Below, piece after piece: positions 1 through 6,094 of a DNA stretch of 7,080 bases (the stretch's first letter is position 1; every line of letters begins with the position of its first letter). The notes beneath the pieces are model-generated. The model saw only the letters and a list, made by a program, of their open reading frames with translations. It had not been told where the DNA came from and searched no databases. The stretch covers positions 1-7,080 of the forward strand of contig JAIJLI010000104.1 of the NCBI GenBank assembly GCA_022722495.1, read 5' to 3'. The DNA is from Dialister sp. GTDB lineage: Bacteria; Bacillota; Negativicutes; Veillonellales; Dialisteraceae. The position numbers and the translations under genes were made by a program.

Positions 1-1580
1 CCAAGCAGTGGTTCGTCAAGATGAAACCGCTTGCCGGTCCTGCTATGGAAGCTGTCACCTCCGGTAAGACCAAGTTCGTCCCGGAACGTTTCTCGAAAAC
101 ATATATCCAGTGGCTGTCGAACATCCATGACTGGTGCATTTCCCGCCAGCTTTGGTGGGGGCATCGTATCCCGGTCTGGTACTGCGATGACTGCGGCGCT
201 GTCTCTGCATCCCGCACTGACCTCACAGAATGCCCGAAGTGTCACAGCCAGCATATCCATCAGGATCCGGATGTCCTTGATACCTGGTTCTCCTCTGCAC
301 TTTGGCCATTCTCCACGATGGGCTGGCCGGATCAGACACCGACGCTGAAGCAGTGGTATCCGACCTCCACCATGGTCACCGGCTACGATATCATCTTCTT
401 CTGGGTAGCCCGCATGATGTTCATGTCCATGGAATTCATGAAGGAGATCCCATTCAAATACGTCTTCATCCACGGCCTTGTCCGCGACTCTCAGGGACGT
501 AAGATGTCCAAATCCCTCGGCAACGGTATCGATCCTCTTGAAGTCATCGAAAAGTACGGCGCAGATGCGCTCCGCTTCACCCTGGTGACCGGCAACACCC
601 CGGGCAATGATATGCGTTTCTACTATGAACGTGTCGAAGGAAATAGAAACTTCGCCAACAAGCTCTGGAATGCGACCAAGTTCACCCTGATGAACTTGGA
701 TGACTATGACAAGGATTTCGTCCCGACCAAGGAACAGCTGACGCTGGCAGACAAGTGGATCCTCGACCGTCTCGCCTACACCGAAGACTATGTAGGCACG
801 AACCTTGACAAGTATGAACTCGGTGAAGCGGCAGACAGCATCTACAACTTCGCATGGAACTATTTCTGTGACTGGTACATCGAAACGGCGAAGGGCCGTC
901 TCTATGGTCAGCACAATACGGATAGAAAAGTCACCCAGTATGTCCTCGTGTACACCCTGACCCGCATGCTGGCACTGCTCCATCCGTTCATGCCATTCAT
1001 CACGGAACACCTCTGGCAGCATCTGCCGCATGAAGGCGAAACGCTGGCAAGAGCTCCGTGGCCGAAGGCGGACGAGGCGCTCCGTTTCCCGACCGAAGCA
1101 GAACAGTTCGATCGCATCATGGACTGCATCAAGGCGGTTCGTAACATGCGTGCCGAAGCGGGTGTCACCCCGAATAAGGCCTGCCATATCCAGATCGCTG
1201 TCCTTCGTGATGACCTCAAAGCCTGCCTTGAAAACAATAAGGAATACTTCGAAAAACTCGGTCATGTCGAAGGCATGAAGCTCCTCGCAGCAGATGCGGC
1301 AAAGCCGGAAAATGCAAATGCGGCTGTCGTCACAGGTCTTGAAGTCTACCTCGAGCTCAAAGGCCTCATCGACACGGCGAAGGAAAAGGAAAAGATCCAG
1401 AAGGCGAAAGATGCTCTGGCCAAAGATATCGCCCGCACGTCCGGCAAACTTTCCAATCAGGGCTTCCTCGCCAAGGCACCGGAAGCTGTCGTAGCGAAGG
1501 AAAAGGAAAAGCTGGCGACCTTTGAAGAAAAGATGAAGTCTTTGGACGAACGTCTGCAGTTCCTGGAAAAACTTGGCTAA
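1..1580 (+). CDS. valS: Valyl-tRNA synthetase, C-terminal part (5' end outside window)
   Basis: Charges tRNA-Val with valine using ATP in the cytoplasm. The reading frame is open from the left edge (first full codon at base 3), so about 525 residues are visible of a usual length near 880; the HIGH motif and most of the editing domain lie upstream. Seen directly, counting from the Met codon at base 21: the class Ia signature [16 protein letters not shown] (about 38-53), a zinc-ribbon-like pair CxxC at 55/58 and CxxC at 71/74, and the catalytic KMSKS loop at 161-165 (bases 501-515). The anticodon-binding helical domain follows at roughly 210-360. A Lys/Glu-rich coiled-coil arm at about 450-519, containing [11 protein letters not shown], is the ValRS C-terminal tRNA-binding arm and separates it from IleRS and LeuRS. 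The Met at base 21 is internal, because KQWFVK precedes it in frame. folC follows after 50 bp, probably in the same operon. The enzyme looks intact over the visible part. Confidence 0.97.
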   Translation, partial: KQWFVKMKPLAGPAMEAVTSGKTKFVPERFSKTYIQWLSNIHDWCISRQLWWGHRIPVWYCDDCGAVSASRTDLTECPKCHSQHIHQDPDVLDTWFSSALWPFSTMGWPDQTPTLKQWYPTSTMVTGYDIIFFWVARMMFMSMEFMKEIPFKYVFIHGLVRDSQGRKMSKSLGNGIDPLEVIEKYGADALRFTLVTGNTPGNDMRFYYERVEGNRNFANKLWNATKFTLMNLDDYDKDFVPTKEQLTLADKWILDRLAYTEDYVGTNLDKYELGEAADSIYNFAWNYFCDWYIETAKGRLYGQHNTDRKVTQYVLVYTLTRMLALLHPFMPFITEHLWQHLPHEGETLARAPWPKADEALRFPTEAEQFDRIMDCIKAVRNMRAEAGVTPNKACHIQIAVLRDDLKACLENNKEYFEKLGHVEGMKLLAADAAKPENANAAVVTGLEVYLELKGLIDTAKEKEKIQKAKDALAKDIARTSGKLSNQGFLAKAPEAVVAKEKEKLATFEEKMKSLDERLQFLEKLG

Positions 1581-1586
1581 AAGACC

Positions 1587-1613
1587 GTTGGCTGCTTGCA
1601 GCGAGCAGCTAAC
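1587..1613 (+). other. Intercistronic hairpin between valS and folC
   Basis: GTTGGCTGCT (1587-1596) pairs with AGCAGCTAAC (1604-1613) across a 7-nt loop, giving a 10-bp stem with one G-U pair. No T-run follows, so it is unlikely to be an efficient intrinsic terminator. It ends 6 nt before the folC ribosome-binding site AAGGAG (1620-1625). It could be an RNA processing or stability element, or chance; its role is unknown. Confidence 0.5.
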
Positions 1614-1630
1614 TATAGTAAGGAGAAATC

Positions 1631-2950
1631 ATGAATTACGAAGAATCTATCGCCTATCTGGAAGCGGCGGCATCCTTCGGGATCAAGCCGGGCCTCGAAC
1701 GCATCGAAGCCATCCTTGAACGTCTGGATCATCCGGAAAAGGCTTACAAAGTCATCCATGTCACCGGTACGAACGGCAAGGGCAGCGTGGTGGCTATGAT
1801 CACCAGTGTGCTGGAAAATGCGACACTCAAAGTCGGTCGCTACATTTCCCCGCATCTCATCGATTACACCGAGCGCATCCACATCGCAGGCCATGATATT
1901 CCGAAGGAAGACTTCGCGAAGGCTGCGACCGTCGTCCGCGAAGCCGCAGAAAAAGCCATCGCTGACGGCGTCGAAGCTCCGACTGAATTTGAACTCCTGA
2001 CGGCTATGGCGTTCTGGTATTTCAAAGAACAGAAGGTCGACTACGCTGTCATGGAGGTCGGTATGGGCGGGCTCTATGACTCTACGAATGTCATCATCCC
2101 GGTCGTTTCCGTCATCACGAATGTAGCGATGGACCACGAGAAATACCTCGGCAAGAATCTGGAGGAGATCGCACATCAGAAGGCCGGTATTATCAAAGAG
2201 GGGATCCCTGTCGTCACCGCAGCCCAGCATGTGCCGCTGAAGCAGCTGAAAAAAGAAGCGCATGATAAGAAAGCACGCCTTTATTTCTATGGAAGAGACT
2301 TTGAGATCGATACCCGCAGTAAGTACGGTCATGGACAGGTCGTCGTCGTCAAGCGTAAGGACATGCCCAAGGAACTCGAAAACTGTCTCCTCTTCGTGCC
2401 CTTCGTCGGCGCGCATCAGGCAGTCAATGCGGCTGTCGCGACCATGGCGCTCACGCTCATCATGAAGCAGGATGAGAGAGTCAATGAGAATGACCTGCGT
2501 GAAGGTCTTGCACGTGCCCAGTGGAAGGGCCGCTTTGAGATCCATGATCTGGGCGGTATCCCGTTCGTCATGGACGGCGCACACAATCCGGCGGGTGCGG
2601 AAGCCCTAAAGGAAGCGATCGAAGAACAGTACCCGGACAAGCGCCGCGTCCTCGTCTTCACTTCTCTTCAGGACAAGGATACGGAGACCGTCATCCAGCT
2701 CCTCATTCGCAAGGGTGACCGTGTATTCCTGACGGAAGCACCGACACCGCGCACCAGAAAGCCGGAAGAGATTGCTGCCATGATCGATGAGCAGAAGATC
2801 GCAGCCGTGCATACGGCAGAGCCATCTGTCACGAAAGCACTGGATGCGGCACAGAAAGAAGCCAAAGATGGCGATGTCGTCATCATCTGCGGCTCCCTCT
2901 ACATCCTTGGCGAAGCCATGGAGTGGATGGCAAAGAAGATTGGAAATTAA
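1631..2950 (+). CDS. folC: Bifunctional dihydrofolate synthase / folylpolyglutamate synthase
   Basis: Cytoplasmic Mur-ligase-family enzyme that joins L-glutamate to dihydropteroate, and further glutamates to folates, with ATP. The 439-residue length is normal for FolC. Visible motifs: the P-loop GTNGKGS at 46-52, SPHL with YTERI shortly after it, TEFELLTAMAF in the central domain, EVGMGGLYDSTN at 142-153, HQKAGIIKEG with Lys184 at the place of the carbamylated lysine known in the family, and the C-terminal-domain motif DGAHNPAG at 315-322. The EVGxGG segment reads GGLYDSTN where many family members have GGRLDATN, a mild variation. The start ATG is preceded by AAGGAG (1620-1625) at 5 nt spacing. 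It follows valS by 50 bp with no promoter seen, an order common in Firmicutes, and ends at a strong terminator, so valS-folC is probably one transcript. Whether it has both activities or only polyglutamylation cannot be told from sequence. Confidence 0.95.
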   Translation: MNYEESIAYLEAAASFGIKPGLERIEAILERLDHPEKAYKVIHVTGTNGKGSVVAMITSVLENATLKVGRYISPHLIDYTERIHIAGHDIPKEDFAKAATVVREAAEKAIADGVEAPTEFELLTAMAFWYFKEQKVDYAVMEVGMGGLYDSTNVIIPVVSVITNVAMDHEKYLGKNLEEIAHQKAGIIKEGIPVVTAAQHVPLKQLKKEAHDKKARLYFYGRDFEIDTRSKYGHGQVVVVKRKDMPKELENCLLFVPFVGAHQAVNAAVATMALTLIMKQDERVNENDLREGLARAQWKGRFEIHDLGGIPFVMDGAHNPAGAEALKEAIEEQYPDKRRVLVFTSLQDKDTETVIQLLIRKGDRVFLTEAPTPRTRKPEEIAAMIDEQKIAAVHTAEPSVTKALDAAQKEAKDGDVVIICGSLYILGEAMEWMAKKIGN

Positions 2951-2958
2951 ACATAGTC

Positions 2959-3003
2959 ATAAAACGGTTACATCGCAATTAGCGGTGTAACCGTTTTATA
3001 TTG
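2959..3003. terminator. Strong intrinsic terminator after folC
   Basis: An 18-bp inverted repeat (2959-2976 with 2982-2999, one G-U pair) closes a 5-nt AATTA loop. The right arm ends CCGTTTTAT, giving a T-run, and the left arm begins ATAAAACGG, so the structure is bidirectional in form. It starts 8 nt after the folC stop codon. Confidence 0.9.
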
Positions 3004-3081
3004 GTCCAAGAGGCCAGAGGCACGACTATGACATCTGCGGGCATCCCATAGATACTCGCAGCGCACCACGATTTCTGATCC

Positions 3082-3298
3082 CTCATTTGAGCAATGCTAT
3101 TAAGTTAAGCGGCAGAACATTCTTGGCTCCCCATCGGGGGAGCTGCCCGGAGGGCTGAGGGGGCAGCACTACGGTATATCCAACATTGTTCGATGGCCGC
3201 TGGCATGCCCCTATTGCCTTCGGCACTTCCCCCGAAGGGGGAAGCAAGTCATTACGGCGCTAACAATTTCCTTACCTTAATAGCATTACTCATTTGAG
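3082..3298. mobile_element. MITE-like non-coding element with terminal inverted repeats
   Basis: AATGCTATTAAG (3093-3104) recurs as its exact reverse complement CTTAATAGCATT (3276-3287). Just outside, CTCATTTGAG is present as a 10/10 direct repeat at 3082-3091 and 3289-3298, which could be a target duplication. It could also be part of a longer 23-bp inverted repeat with three mismatches, since CTCA...TGAG is itself nearly palindromic. Inside are two GC hairpins, GCTCCCC/GGGGAGC (3126-3132 with 3137-3143) and CTTCCCCC/GGGGGAAG (3226-3233 with 3237-3244), plus a 7-bp stem GCTGCCC/GGGCAGC (3142-3148 with 3161-3167). The pattern of GGCTCCCC...GGGGAGCT followed by CTGAGGGGG resembles a repeat I recall in many gut Firmicutes genomes. 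No transposase is encoded, so movement would need an enzyme supplied elsewhere. Confidence 0.6.
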
Positions 3299-3301
3299 AG
3301 A

Positions 3302-3335
3302 GCTTTCAAACCGGATCAAAGGGCTCCTCGCCTTA
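3302..3335 (+). repeat. Box-plus-hairpin repeat, copy A
   Basis: GCTTTCAAAC (3302-3311), an 8-nt spacer CGGATCAA, then AGGGCTCCTCGCCTT, which can form only a weak, bulged stem. The same 10-mer followed by 8 nt and a GC hairpin occurs at 4695-4727 and, on the other strand, at 5989-6019. Copies A and B share GAGAG upstream and ATCAA in the spacer. This copy abuts the right end of the MITE-like element. Confidence 0.55.
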
Positions 3336-3384
3336 TGGGTCAACCATGCCACAAGACCATGTGCTGCACTACCAATATCAAAAA

Positions 3385-3400
3385 TAGATAAATTTATCTA
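3385..3400. promoter_or_regulatory. Perfect 16-bp palindrome upstream of the citC promoter (candidate operator)
   Basis: TAGATAAATTTATCTA is its own reverse complement over all 16 bases. Its right end is 7 nt upstream of the proposed -35 element, and its centre lies about 50 bp upstream of the predicted transcription start. That position suits a dimeric activator or a repressor. It is not an FNR/CRP-type site, because the central spacing is wrong, and I cannot name the regulator. AT-rich context raises the chance of coincidence. Confidence 0.45.
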
Positions 3401-3407
3401 AAAATAT

Positions 3408-3436
3408 TATACACATGAACACGCTTATGTTATAAT
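3408..3436 (+). promoter_or_regulatory. Probable sigma-70 promoter for citC (extended -10)
   Basis: A perfect -10 TATAAT at 3431-3436 is preceded by TGT, which makes an extended -10. The -35 position 17 bp upstream reads TATACA (3408-3413), four of six matches to TTGACA. The predicted start of transcription is near 3443, giving a leader of about 100 nt. Confidence 0.7.
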
Positions 3437-3442
3437 GAGAGC

Positions 3443-3543
3443 ACAAAACAAAAGACTATTTCTATGGAAACACTGATTTTGAAAGGAAATCAGCATTTCT
3501 GTAAGTGCGGCATGGCTGCGATTTCCTATAGGAGGACCTCAAT
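3443..3543 (+). promoter_or_regulatory. citC 5' leader with alternative folds and a small overlapping ORF
   Basis: Two hairpins share bases and exclude each other. TGATTT (3474-3479) can pair with AAATCA (3487-3492). Alternatively GGAAATC and AGC (3485-3494) can pair with GCT and GATTTCC (3515-3526, with a 2-nt bulge). The second stem ends 3 nt before the strong citC ribosome-binding site AGGAGG (3530-3535). A 27-codon ORF from ATG 3464 ends in TGA at 3545-3547, overlapping the citC start as ATGA. That ORF has no good ribosome-binding site. Regulation by this leader is possible but unproven. Confidence 0.3.
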
Positions 3544-4602
3544 ATGATTACCGAACGTGAAATATTCCTGACCGATCCTGAAGAAAAAGCAAAAGTTGTC
3601 GAATTCCTGAAAGGCTTTGATCTGACTTTTACGGGGATCATTGACTATACCATGGGACTTTTTGATGATGGCAAGCTCATCGGCACTGGTTCGCTCGGCG
3701 GGCGCGTTATGCGAGATATTGCGATCAGCAGCGATTATCAGCGAAAAGGTCTGACTCACCGCATCATCAGAAATCTGCAGGGGGAATCCAACCGCCGCGG
3801 GATCAATGGAAATCAGATCTTCACAAAGCCGAAGAATGTACCGGTCTTTGAACACATGGGCTTCAAGTGCGTGGCTGTCGCTGAGCCGTATGCAGCGCTT
3901 TTAGAGTCAGGTACAGATACACTCGAGGACTATCTCGCGCGCGTGCGTACCTTTCTGGGCAGCGGGGAGGGGAAGAACCGCGGTGCGATCGTCATGAACT
4001 GCAATCCTTTCACCTTGGGACACAGAAGCCTTGTCGAGTACGCACATAACAACTGTGATGAAGTCATCATCTTTGCCGTGCAGGAAGATAGGAGCGTCTT
4101 CCCCTTCTCGAACCGATTCACTCTCATCAAGCAGGGCGTGAAGGATATGAAGGGGGTCGAAGTCATTTCCGGCGGGGATTTCATCATTTCCAATGCGACC
4201 TTCCCGACCTACTTCATCAAAGGCACGGATGAGCTCGCTGCGCAGACGAAACTGGATGCGACCATCTTTGCTACCCGCATCGCACCAGCGCTGAATATCA
4301 CCGTCCGCTTCGTGGGCGAAGAACCGACCGACAAGACCACGCTGGCCTACAATCAAGCCATGCGTGAGGTCTTCGCTGAAAACGGGATCGAGCTCAAAGT
4401 CATTCCCAGAGAGCAGAAGGGCGATCAGATCGTTTCCGCCTCCTCGGTGCGCCGCGCTCTCGCGGCAGATGACTGGGAGACCGTTTATCGGATGGTACCG
4501 AAGACCACGCTGACGTACCTTCGGAGCGAGGACGGACAGACAGTGATCCGGAATATCAAGATGCAGGAAGCATTCAAACAGATGGAAGGAAAAACGAAAT
4601 AA
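3544..4602 (+). CDS. citC: [Citrate (pro-3S)-lyase] ligase
   Basis: Acetylates the thiol of the prosthetic group on the citrate lyase acyl carrier protein (CitD), using acetate and ATP and releasing AMP and PPi; this switches the cytoplasmic lyase on. The 352-residue length fits CitC. The N-terminal part (about 1-115) is a GNAT-like domain, with SDYQRKGLTHRII at about 63-75 matching the acetyltransferase motif A. The C-terminal part (about 145-330) is the nucleotidyltransferase domain: GAIVMNCNPFTLGHRSL with the TxGH-type motif ending at His160, ATFPTYFIK at about 218-226, RFVGEEPT at 255-262 and SASSVR at 298-303. The start ATG has AGGAGG (3530-3535) at 8 nt spacing. It has its own promoter and terminator. 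In classic systems citC heads a citCDEFXG cluster; no such partner is visible here, so it probably acts on a lyase encoded elsewhere. The assignment is strong; the physiological role is inferred. Confidence 0.93.
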   Translation: MITEREIFLTDPEEKAKVVEFLKGFDLTFTGIIDYTMGLFDDGKLIGTGSLGGRVMRDIAISSDYQRKGLTHRIIRNLQGESNRRGINGNQIFTKPKNVPVFEHMGFKCVAVAEPYAALLESGTDTLEDYLARVRTFLGSGEGKNRGAIVMNCNPFTLGHRSLVEYAHNNCDEVIIFAVQEDRSVFPFSNRFTLIKQGVKDMKGVEVISGGDFIISNATFPTYFIKGTDELAAQTKLDATIFATRIAPALNITVRFVGEEPTDKTTLAYNQAMREVFAENGIELKVIPREQKGDQIVSASSVRRALAADDWETVYRMVPKTTLTYLRSEDGQTVIRNIKMQEAFKQMEGKTK

Positions 4603-4604
4603 CG

Positions 4605-4648
4605 AGAAAAGGCTAAGCTATCATGGGATGGCTTAGCCTTTTCTTATT
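4605..4648 (+). terminator. Intrinsic terminator after citC
   Basis: AGAAAAGGCTAAGC (4605-4618) pairs perfectly with GCTTAGCCTTTTCT (4631-4644) around a 12-nt loop, followed by TATT. The U-rich tract TTTTCTTATT supports termination. It starts 2 nt after the citC stop codon, making citC a single-gene unit. Confidence 0.9.
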
Positions 4649-4652
4649 CCTG

Positions 4653-4752
4653 GTGACTAGTGACTAGGGATTAGGGATTAGGAGCAAGCGAGAGGCTTTC
4701 AAACGTAATCAAGGGGCGGGACGCCCCAAGAGCTAACCCTGAACCCTGAACC
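4653..4752. repeat. 7-nt tandem repeat element between citC and birA
   Basis: The left end is four exact 7-mers in register: GTGACTA twice (4653-4666) then GGGATTA twice (4667-4680), followed by a degenerate GGAGCAA. The right end, 4734-4752, reads as CCCTGAA-type 7-mers, which on the opposite strand are GGGTTCA repeats, so the two ends form a loose inverted pair. Between them sits the box-plus-hairpin repeat (4695-4727). The same words recur between birA and bioY: CTAGGGATTAGG at 4664-4675 and 6049-6060, and CTGAACCCTGAACC at 4739-4752 and 6325-6338. It lies neatly between a terminator and a promoter. Confidence 0.65.
4695..4727 (+). repeat. Box-plus-hairpin repeat, copy B
   Basis: GCTTTCAAAC (4695-4704), the 8-nt spacer GTAATCAA, then GGGGCG-GGA-CGCCCC, a perfect 6-bp GC stem with a 3-nt loop (4713-4727). 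No T-run follows, so it is not a standard terminator. It is related to copies at 3302-3335 and 5989-6019. Confidence 0.6.
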
Positions 4753-4785
4753 TGTTTCTAATGTCAATCCTGCTTTATAAAATAG

Positions 4786-4814
4786 TTGACCAATGGTTTA
4801 CAACTGATTATAAT
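4786..4814 (+). promoter_or_regulatory. Sigma-70 promoter for birA
   Basis: TTGACC (4786-4791) and TATAAT (4809-4814) are separated by exactly 17 bp, with eleven of twelve hexamer bases matching consensus. Transcription should start near 4821, giving a leader of about 40 nt before the birA ATG at 4861. Confidence 0.85.
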
Positions 4815-4833
4815 AAGGAAAAATAGTAAACCA
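4794..4833. promoter_or_regulatory. Inverted repeat across the birA promoter (candidate BirA autoregulatory site)
   Basis: TGGTTTAC (4794-4801) and GTAAACCA (4826-4833) are exact inverted copies 24 nt apart. One lies in the -35/-10 spacer and the other just past the predicted start. The longer GGTTTACAA (4795-4803) equals one arm of the known BirA operator type TTGTAAACC-N-GGTTTACAA. However, the arms here are in the reverse order, and the spacing is unlike the usual 14-16 nt. A nearer partial partner, GTTGACC (4785-4791), lies only 3 nt upstream of GGTTTAC. Autoregulation is therefore plausible, not shown. Confidence 0.45.
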
Positions 4834-4860
4834 AACATTTCCTGTATAGGGGGCATTTCT

Positions 4861-5850
4861 ATGCGAAACGAAATTCTGGATTATTTCCGCAAAGCCAATG
4901 GTCAGTTTATCTCCGGCGAGCAGATCTCCCGGGATCTGCATGTGTCGCGGACGGCCATCTGGAAGCACATCAATATTTTAAAAGAACGCGGGTATATTTT
5001 CGAGTCCAGCACGCGCAAGGGCTATCGACTGATCTATGCGCCAAATCTTTTGACACCGTTGGAAATCGACAGCGCGCTGCACACGGAGACCTTTGGCCGT
5101 CACGTGGTCTATCTCTCTAGCACCACATCGACGAATGAAGAAGCGAAGAAGATCGCGCGCGAGGGCGCAGAAGAGGGGACCATCGTCGTAGCGGAGGAAC
5201 AGACGGGCGGTCGCGGACGTCTCACGCGCTCCTTCTACTGCCCCTTTGCGAAAGGGATCTGGTTTACGCTGATTCTCCGTCCGAAATTCTTCCCGCTGGA
5301 AGCATCCAAATGTACGCTGATGGCAGCCGTGGGTGTCTGCCGTGGGATCCGCCGTCTGGGACTTCAGGACGCGGGCATCAAGTGGCCGAATGATATTCTT
5401 TATCACGGCAAGAAGCTGGTCGGCATCCTGACGGAAATGTCTGCCTCCATGGAAAAGATCGACTACATCATCATCGGTGCCGGTATCAATACGGGGATGA
5501 AGAAAAGCGAATTCCCGGAGCTCTTCCGTGAAAGCGCCACCTCTTTCCTGGCAGAGGGGATCGATGTTTCCCGTAAGGATCTCCTTGCCGCCATTCTGGC
5601 GGAGCTGGAGAAGGAGTACGAGATCGCACAGACACAGGGCTTTGACAAGGTGCTTGAGGACTGGAAAGCTCTCTCCGTCACCTTAGGTCAGGATGTCCGC
5701 GTCATCATGGGCGAGGAAAACTATACCGGCAAGGCGGTCGACATCGATAAGGATGGCTGTCTCCTTGTCGATACCGGTGAAAAGGTCGAGCGCGTCATCG
5801 CAGGCGATGTCTCCATCCGCCCGATCGATGCGCCGCTCCCGAAACGATAA
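4861..5850 (+). CDS. birA: Biotin-[acetyl-CoA-carboxylase] ligase / biotin operon repressor BirA
   Basis: Activates biotin with ATP to biotinyl-5'-AMP and transfers it to the lysine of biotin carboxyl carrier proteins; forms with a DNA-binding domain also repress biotin genes. The 329-residue length matches bifunctional BirA (about 320-325). An N-terminal winged helix-turn-helix spans about 1-60 (ISGEQISRDLHVSRTAIWKH, with the wing STRKGYRL). The catalytic domain shows SSTTSTNEEAK, the biotin-AMP loop GGRGR at 116-120, KWPND at 174-178, KKLVGIL with Lys185 at the catalytic lysine position, and GAGINTG. The C-terminal domain follows from about 275. The start is set at ATG 4861, with AGGGGG (4848-4853) 7 nt upstream. 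An in-frame TTG at 4786 would extend it by 25 residues, but that TTG is the -35 element, so it is rejected. A 6-bp inverted repeat (5833-5838 with 5851-5856) straddles the stop without a T-run; no clear terminator follows. bioY lies downstream, linking the pair to biotin supply. Confidence 0.95.
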   Translation: MRNEILDYFRKANGQFISGEQISRDLHVSRTAIWKHINILKERGYIFESSTRKGYRLIYAPNLLTPLEIDSALHTETFGRHVVYLSSTTSTNEEAKKIAREGAEEGTIVVAEEQTGGRGRLTRSFYCPFAKGIWFTLILRPKFFPLEASKCTLMAAVGVCRGIRRLGLQDAGIKWPNDILYHGKKLVGILTEMSASMEKIDYIIIGAGINTGMKKSEFPELFRESATSFLAEGIDVSRKDLLAAILAELEKEYEIAQTQGFDKVLEDWKALSVTLGQDVRVIMGEENYTGKAVDIDKDGCLLVDTGEKVERVIAGDVSIRPIDAPLPKR

Positions 5851-5915
5851 GAGCGGTTGGCTGATAAGTGGTGAAAAACAAACGGGTTCTGAAGGGTCAA
5901 TGGGTTCAACGAGGG

Positions 5916-5943
5916 GCGGCGCAAAATAATATGGGAGCGCCGC
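5916..5943. repeat. GC hairpin, left member of an inverted pair
   Basis: GCGGCGC (5916-5922) and GCGCCGC (5937-5943) form a 7-bp stem with a 14-nt AT-rich loop. The same stem recurs at 6270-6296. On the opposite strand this copy aligns with that one slightly better than in direct orientation, and both have GGGTTC words on their outer side. No T-run follows it. Confidence 0.55.
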
Positions 5944-5988
5944 GAGTTCAGAAATAGTGGCATTCTCGTATCGTTCCTCTTTCTATTT

Positions 5989-6019
5989 GCGGCTGAGCCG
6001 CCACCACAAGTTTGAAAGC
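5989..6019 (-). repeat. Box-plus-hairpin repeat, copy C (reverse orientation)
   Basis: On the - strand: GCTTTCAAAC (6019-6010), an 8-nt spacer (6009-6002), then GCGGC-TCA-GCCGC (6001-5989), a 5-bp GC stem. The box and spacer length match copies A (3302-3335) and B (4695-4727), while the stem sequence differs, suggesting the fold rather than its sequence is kept. Confidence 0.5.
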
Positions 6020-6044
6020 AGGGATGAGTGGCTGGGGAGCGGGA

Positions 6045-6089
6045 GTGGCTAGGGATTAGGAGTGACTGGTAACTAGTGACTGGGGTTCT
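6045..6089 (+). repeat. 7-nt tandem repeat array upstream of bioY
   Basis: In register: GTGGCTA, GGGATTA, a 3-nt slip GGA, then GTGACTG, GTAACTA, GTGACTG, GGGTTCT. These are variants of the GTGACTA/GGGATTA units at 4653-4680. The slip and substitutions suggest an older or decaying array. Confidence 0.6.
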
Positions 6090-6094
6090 CTGGC

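Larger units (their letters stand above)
3001..3543. other. Gap between folC and citC: repeat elements, then promoter and leader
   Basis: From left to right: 3004-3081 holds nothing I can assign; 3082-3298 is a MITE-like inverted-repeat element; 3302-3335 is a box-plus-hairpin repeat; 3336-3384 has no clear feature; 3385-3400 is a perfect palindrome; 3408-3436 is a promoter; 3443-3543 is the citC leader. Base composition shifts sharply from GC-rich repeats to AT-rich sequence at about 3375. No convincing protein gene was found on either strand. Confidence 0.6.

Noticed and set aside
1613..2584. A 323-codon open frame on the - strand opposite folC
   Set aside because: It lies wholly against folC, which has full family motifs. 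Its predicted protein is a low-quality mix rich in Asp and Arg, as expected for a shadow of biased codons, and it has no recognisable domain.
3121..3245. Structured riboswitch or small RNA
   Set aside because: The GC hairpins are better explained as arms of a dispersed repeat; no known ligand-core motif or promoter leads into them.
3385..3400. FNR/CRP-type binding site
   Set aside because: TAGAT and ATCTA are separated by 6 nt rather than 4, and the half-sites differ from TTGAT and TGTGA.
4653..4752. CRISPR-like array
   Set aside because: The units are 7 nt and adjacent, with no spacers; there are no cas genes.
4786..4860. A 25-residue N-terminal extension of birA starting at TTG 4786
   Set aside because: That TTG is the -35 hexamer of a near-consensus promoter. 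ATG 4861 has a good ribosome-binding site, and the family winged helix begins there.
5833..5943. Intrinsic terminator for birA
   Set aside because: The stems at 5833-5856 and 5916-5943 are real, but neither is followed by a T-run.
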